The notes under the pieces were generated by a model, which made no database searches, had not been told where the DNA came from, and was given only the letters and a program-made list of their open reading frames with translations. DNA of 64,000 nt from Paramyrothecium sp. XJ0827 (taxonomy: Eukaryota > Ascomycota > Sordariomycetes > Hypocreales > Stachybotryaceae): positions 5,518,001-5,582,000 of the forward strand of contig JAJFPB010000004.1 of the NCBI GenBank assembly GCA_020881915.1, written 5' to 3'. The translations under genes and the position numbers were made by a program. Positions 60,011-64,000 of the stretch are shown in pieces; positions within the stretch are counted from its first letter, which is position 1; each line of letters starts with the position of its first letter.

Positions 60011-60400
60011 GGAAGCCAAAAGGCAAGGGCAGCTAGAGACTTAGGGTATAATATAGCTAGAAGCTTAAAGTAGCTAGAAGATTAGGGTAGCTAGAAGGTT
60101 AATTACCTATTTAGGAAATACCCTAAAAGAGATATATATCTCCTTTTCTTAAAGTAATTAGCTTCCTCTATATAAATTAATCCCAAGAAATTTATAAAAA
60201 ATATTTTATTTAATTATTAGAAATATAAAATAATTATATTAAATTTATAAAAAAGTATTACTATTATTAAAATATTCTAAGATATTACTATAAAAATCCT
60301 AATAAATCTAGGAAATTTCCTTCTTATTTTTCTAGCTAATTATTAGCTACTAAAGATTTAATTATTATTTACCCCTTACCTTTAAGTAGATCCCTTTTTC

Positions 60401-62138
60401 TCCCATATAAATTTAATCGTCATCTACTAGCCAACAATTCCTATAACTGTAAGGGCTTGCGTTTTTAACTATTAATTTCAGAAACGGAAAGAAATGCACA
60501 AGCATAATGGTGAAACCTCCACGCTTAACTACTTGAACTCCCCAGCTAGCCTCGTCATTGTTAGGTAGAATAGAATACGTGAAAGGGAGACGTGGTACAG
60601 TCTAAACAGTATAAGGAGGGCGTAGTCAGTCAGTAGCCATCTGAAGCGTTATTGCCCGACAGCAACTGTCGTAGCATCAAGTGCCAACAGACGACCCGCC
60701 ACGGATGTTCTGACACTCGACCTCATGCTCCACCTTTGTCCGCAAGTCCACGAAGCATCGCACATGTTCATGGCCTGTCATTTCTATGAGAGCCGTCAAA
60801 TCCACCGTATCTTGGCTTTGCAGCTGTTGTGTATTGCGATGCGACATCTGGCCGTCACTGCTTTTAGCTGACAACTCGACACGGCACCTCCATGACAGCT
60901 CTTCTTCCCTCCAAAAAAAAAAGCAAAGCGAATTATCGACGACTTGCAAATGACAAAGACCCAACATGTTCTGACTTTACGAATTATGCTACGAGGGAGG
61001 TCCTCACATCGTCTCCGCCTGGTTGCCTCCGCTCTAGTGGCTCTTTCGTCAGTTGGGTCTATGATGAGTAGCGCTAGGGAGCAATGGGTGAGCGAGACGG
61101 CATTGAACGCCCATGTTTCTGTTGGGCTCTCAGCCGGCTCAGAACATGAGACCGAGGTTGCTCGGTAGTAGATCATTCAAATAACTACTGCCTACTCTTA
61201 AAGGAGGCTCAAAGACTACGGCCGAGGTCGAACAGATCAACATGCCTCTTAGCAGTCATGGCAGTAAAGCAACGCAGGTCAATGTTGATGAAAACGCTTG
61301 GGAAGGTTGCGCTCGACCAGGCACTTTTGGCTTTTTTACACCAACTGACGGGCAATCCATAATTCTCAGACTACATAATGAACCGTGTACGAATTATGAG
61401 GGCTGGCATAAACGGTTCCATTAGGATGTCCCCGCCACATCTCGAAGCCCGTCATCCAAATGATTGGATGAATACTACGCAATTGGAGAGGCAAAGCATG
61501 AATTCTGCATTGACCTATCCATGCACTTCATAGAAAAATGAGAGTGGTTTCTTTTATGGGCTTGACACAAGAATTTAGCCTTGTGTGTAGGATTGCACAG
61601 GCATCCGCGGACGTACCGCTTGCGCAGAGTGTGATTGGAGCAGTACACGTGCGGAAGATTCAACAAGCACTACATGGGCTCCCGATGAGACTCGGATCGA
61701 ACGGGTAAGATGGAAAGAGTCTCAGGGCCTGATCAAATAGATTAACACTAACTCTACACTTCTTCAATTCATGGGCTACTTTGAGTATATGAGCCGTTTG
61801 AACGATAACAGCAATCGCGTACGACAGCAAGATTCAACTCGTGCTGCATCAGTAAAGTGATATTCTTGAATTTTCGAAGACGTTGTGGAAGATGCCGTTA
61901 TATCGATCGCATAATTGGCTGGACAAGCTATGACGAGAATCTTTCCTGATTGTTTTGTGGTGCTGCTTATGCTTCCTGGTCCGTGCCCGGCAGTTGCCCG
62001 ATACCAGGTTTCGCTGATAGGCCTCCGGAGCGTAACGGCAATATACCACATAATAATAGTCAGAGCCTTTGGCATCATGCTTCGTGGCTCTTTTACCATA
62101 GGACATGTGCATTTTTTCTATCACTAGAATGCATCCTC
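60401..62138. other. Unique sequence without a supported gene
   Basis: Normal composition resumes at about 60410. Frames at 60677-61176 (both strands) overlap and show no family signal. Confidence 0.5.
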
Positions 62139-63214
62139 TCACAATCCGCCAAGTAGTGCATGTAATCCTTCAAGGTCTTCTGCATTGAGAAGAGTTCGCT
62201 GTGTAGCCTTTTTGTGGTACATATGCTCCCCAACAGCTTCCTTCTCTTCAAGTATGGAGCTATTACTAAATCTCGATACTTTTTCATCGCATGGTTGGAC
62301 GAGCTGCTTCTCCTCCACAATATGTGACTTGGTCATGAAGGGGGTCAGATCAATAATGTCCAATTCGATCTGTGGAGGAGTACGATAGTCAGGTGCTGTC
62401 TGTACTTTTTCGCTACTTGTGTTCGAGTAAGGTCTAGAGGGAATTTGAGAATGCTCATATTCGCTTTGATAATGAGGCGCTTTTGCCAGTTCTGTGTCGG
62501 TTGCTCCCATCGGCGATGGGAGTATTGCCTGAGCCTGACGCTCGTGAACTCCCAACTCGCCCATGTTTAGTGACTGTGAAGAAACTGCACCCCCGGCGTC
62601 CAATTCAGCAGGAGGGGATGGAAAAGACGCAGGGCTCAATTCGAAGACATGTGGTGGCATTTGGTAGTTTTTATCGAGGGTAGGCTTGAGGTCTCGTGCT
62701 GTTATACATTATCAGACGTAGGTCGAACATTGGTGTCTCAAGAAAGCAACGTACGCGATGATATTCCCATCAAGTCGGCCAGAAGGTCAAAATTGTGGAA
62801 AACGGGAGGCTCTTCCGTCTTGCGGTCTCCTTTTATGGTTGCAACTTTGCCATCAGTGGTAATTTTACTAATCTCTTGTATTCGATAAAGTTCTGAAAGG
62901 ACAGCGGCATGATGCGTTTCGACCTCGGAGGCTTTCTCTTGGAGACGATGTAAATACATAACTTCCTCTTCAGAAGATAAGGGAAGCCGTTGGACTGGAT
63001 ACCCTCGCGCAATCACCACCTGAGCTGCAGCAATACCGAGTTGGGCCGCAGCAATGACATCATTCATGCGTTGTATGACTGCTGGCTGTTGAGATATAGA
63101 CAAATGATGTTCGTTCCGTAGCCTCATGAGTATATGCAAGTCTTCCTTGCAGGCGCTTGTAACATGTATCAATTGCCGCTGTTTTGGTTGGCGGTTGCTG
63201 CCTAGGCTAGCCAT
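62139..63214 (-). CDS. Orphan protein, 339 aa, two exons
   Basis: Exon 1 (62755-63214) and exon 2 (62139-62698) join over a 56-nt intron (GTACGT donor, CTGATAAT branch, AACAG acceptor) in phase, giving 339 aa. The first half is helical: PAVIQRMNDVIAAAQLGIAA, then a coiled-coil-like EEEVMYLHRLQEKASEVETH running on to AAVLSELYRIQEISKI. The second half is Pro/Ser-rich and probably disordered. I recognise no named domain, signal peptide or TM segment. The start at 63214 is the first Met of the open frame. Likely intracellular; function unknown. Confidence 0.72.
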
Positions 63215-64000
63215 GTGGTGACGGCGTGTGAGAATGGGACCTGACAGCGGGATTCGCCACTCTGGTGTACCCAGGGAAGACTACCATAGATCTGCCAGAT
63301 CCTAGCAGGTCACTGTCGTTGCTTGCCCAGCCGTGTTGATGTAGGAACTTTGTCTTCTAGCAGTTAGTTTTTGCATTTTCATAAGGAGCCGGAAGTGGGT
63401 GCGTATCTACAAAGGATGTGAAAGGCTGTGCCCATTTCGGGCCAACTTCCTGAATCAATCTATTAATCTCCGTCTTTTGTGTGCTGAAATGCAGCTGCAG
63501 GGTTGTTATCAGACCATTTGTTCAGGGGTTGCAGAAAAGCAACAACCAACCGCATAAGGAGCTGAAGATTTTGACCCCTGTCCCACACAAAAAGGCAAGA
63601 CTTGGCACAGAAGGAATCTTGTCTCGCTCCCTGGACAATGCTGATAAATAAGATGGGAAAGTAATCAACAAGTGAAAAATGGTTCTCGAAGAAAGATAGA
63701 AAAACTAACATGAACAAACATATATAAGGAAGGGTAAGCTGAGGGCTGGCTAGGTGGAGGTGCGGGAGCTATGCCGCAGAATTGAGGCTGCCTACGTTGT
63801 ATTCGGTTGCAGATCATTATCAGCCATATTATTAACGTATCAAATCGGAGACCGATTTTGGAGCCCGGTCTAAATCCCCTGCCAACTCGCGCCTCCCCCT
63901 TTTCCAGTCCTCATGTTCGAGCTAGATGTGGCTCCACAGCAGTGATGTATGAATTCATGTCTCCACCCTTATAGCTTGTCTTTGAGAGCCCAGGGCACAC
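63215..64000. other. Upstream region of the last gene, no gene seen
   Basis: Normal composition. A small minus-strand frame at 63463-63717 lacks support. Confidence 0.5.

Larger units (their letters stand above)
39710..60400. repeat. RIP-saturated AT-rich block of nested retroelements
   Basis: About 20.7 kb with no open frame of 60 codons. C occurs almost only as CpT or CpC, and G almost only after A or G. CpA, TpG and CpG are nearly absent over most of the block, which is the end state of RIP acting on CpA and CpG. Identifiable members are listed separately. Stretches such as 41055-42652 and much of 52042-55627 and 56708-59395 are only recognisable as mutated repeat DNA. Confidence 0.92.

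Noticed and set aside
39710..60400. Centromere
   Set aside because: AT-rich and gene-free, but the content is explained by nested RIP-mutated retroelements. Sequence alone cannot show centromere identity.
60677..61176. Two overlapping minus-strand open frames
   Set aside because: Mutually overlapping, with antisense counterparts and no domain or splice support.

Overview
The window comes from a filamentous ascomycete (Pezizomycotina). Its genes carry short introns of about 50 to 60 nt with GT donors, CTAAY/CTGAC branch points and AG acceptors. The families are typical fungal ones: highly reducing PKS, P450, SAT4/PTH11-like receptors, UstYa-type DUF3328 proteins and a Fot1/pogo transposon. 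Very large AT-rich blocks bear the mark of repeat-induced point mutation (RIP). I cannot name the species.

Layout. 1-8 kb: a decayed highly reducing polyketide synthase (KS-AT-DH-MT, minus strand, cut by the window start) with RIP-type stop codons, next to a P450 of 518 aa that still reads as intact. 8.9-15 kb: a SAT4-type membrane protein, an inverted shard of one of its exons, two oppositely oriented piggyBac-like remnants and, between them, fragments of a bZIP factor and an NRPS condensation domain. This looks like the graveyard of a secondary-metabolite cluster. 15.5-19 kb: the most interesting part, a candidate fungal RiPP locus of the ustiloxin/dikaritin kind. A secreted 96-aa Kex2-repeat precursor (spliced, minus strand, 16860-17209) lies between two UstYa-family genes (15545-16423 and 18138-18950). 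19.7-27.6 kb: a second SAT4-type protein, a type-B carboxylesterase cut by a solo LTR with a clean 5-bp target duplication, and a kelch-repeat single-pass membrane protein. 28-32.3 kb: RIP-mutated LTRs and a non-coding repeat split by an un-RIPed Fot1 element with perfect 48-bp inverted repeats. 33-39.7 kb: a P450 remnant, an intact 704-aa membrane protein and an orphan protein. 39.7-60.4 kb: a gene-free block of nested RIP-mutated retroelements, including a Gypsy element with two 651-bp LTRs inside a non-coding element, and a Copia element that contains another copy of that element. 60.4-64 kb: unique sequence with one spliced orphan gene.

How the parts may work together. The RiPP precursor has a signal peptide and Kex2 sites, so it would enter the secretory pathway and be cut into about five short peptides that mostly end in -ADGF. 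The two membrane-anchored UstYa-type proteins, with HxxHC motifs, are the expected modifying (oxidative cyclising) enzymes. Genes on the left belong to a different, largely dead polyketide or peptide pathway. The right half is mainly transposon history: successive insertions, RIP, and a late insertion of an element that escaped RIP.
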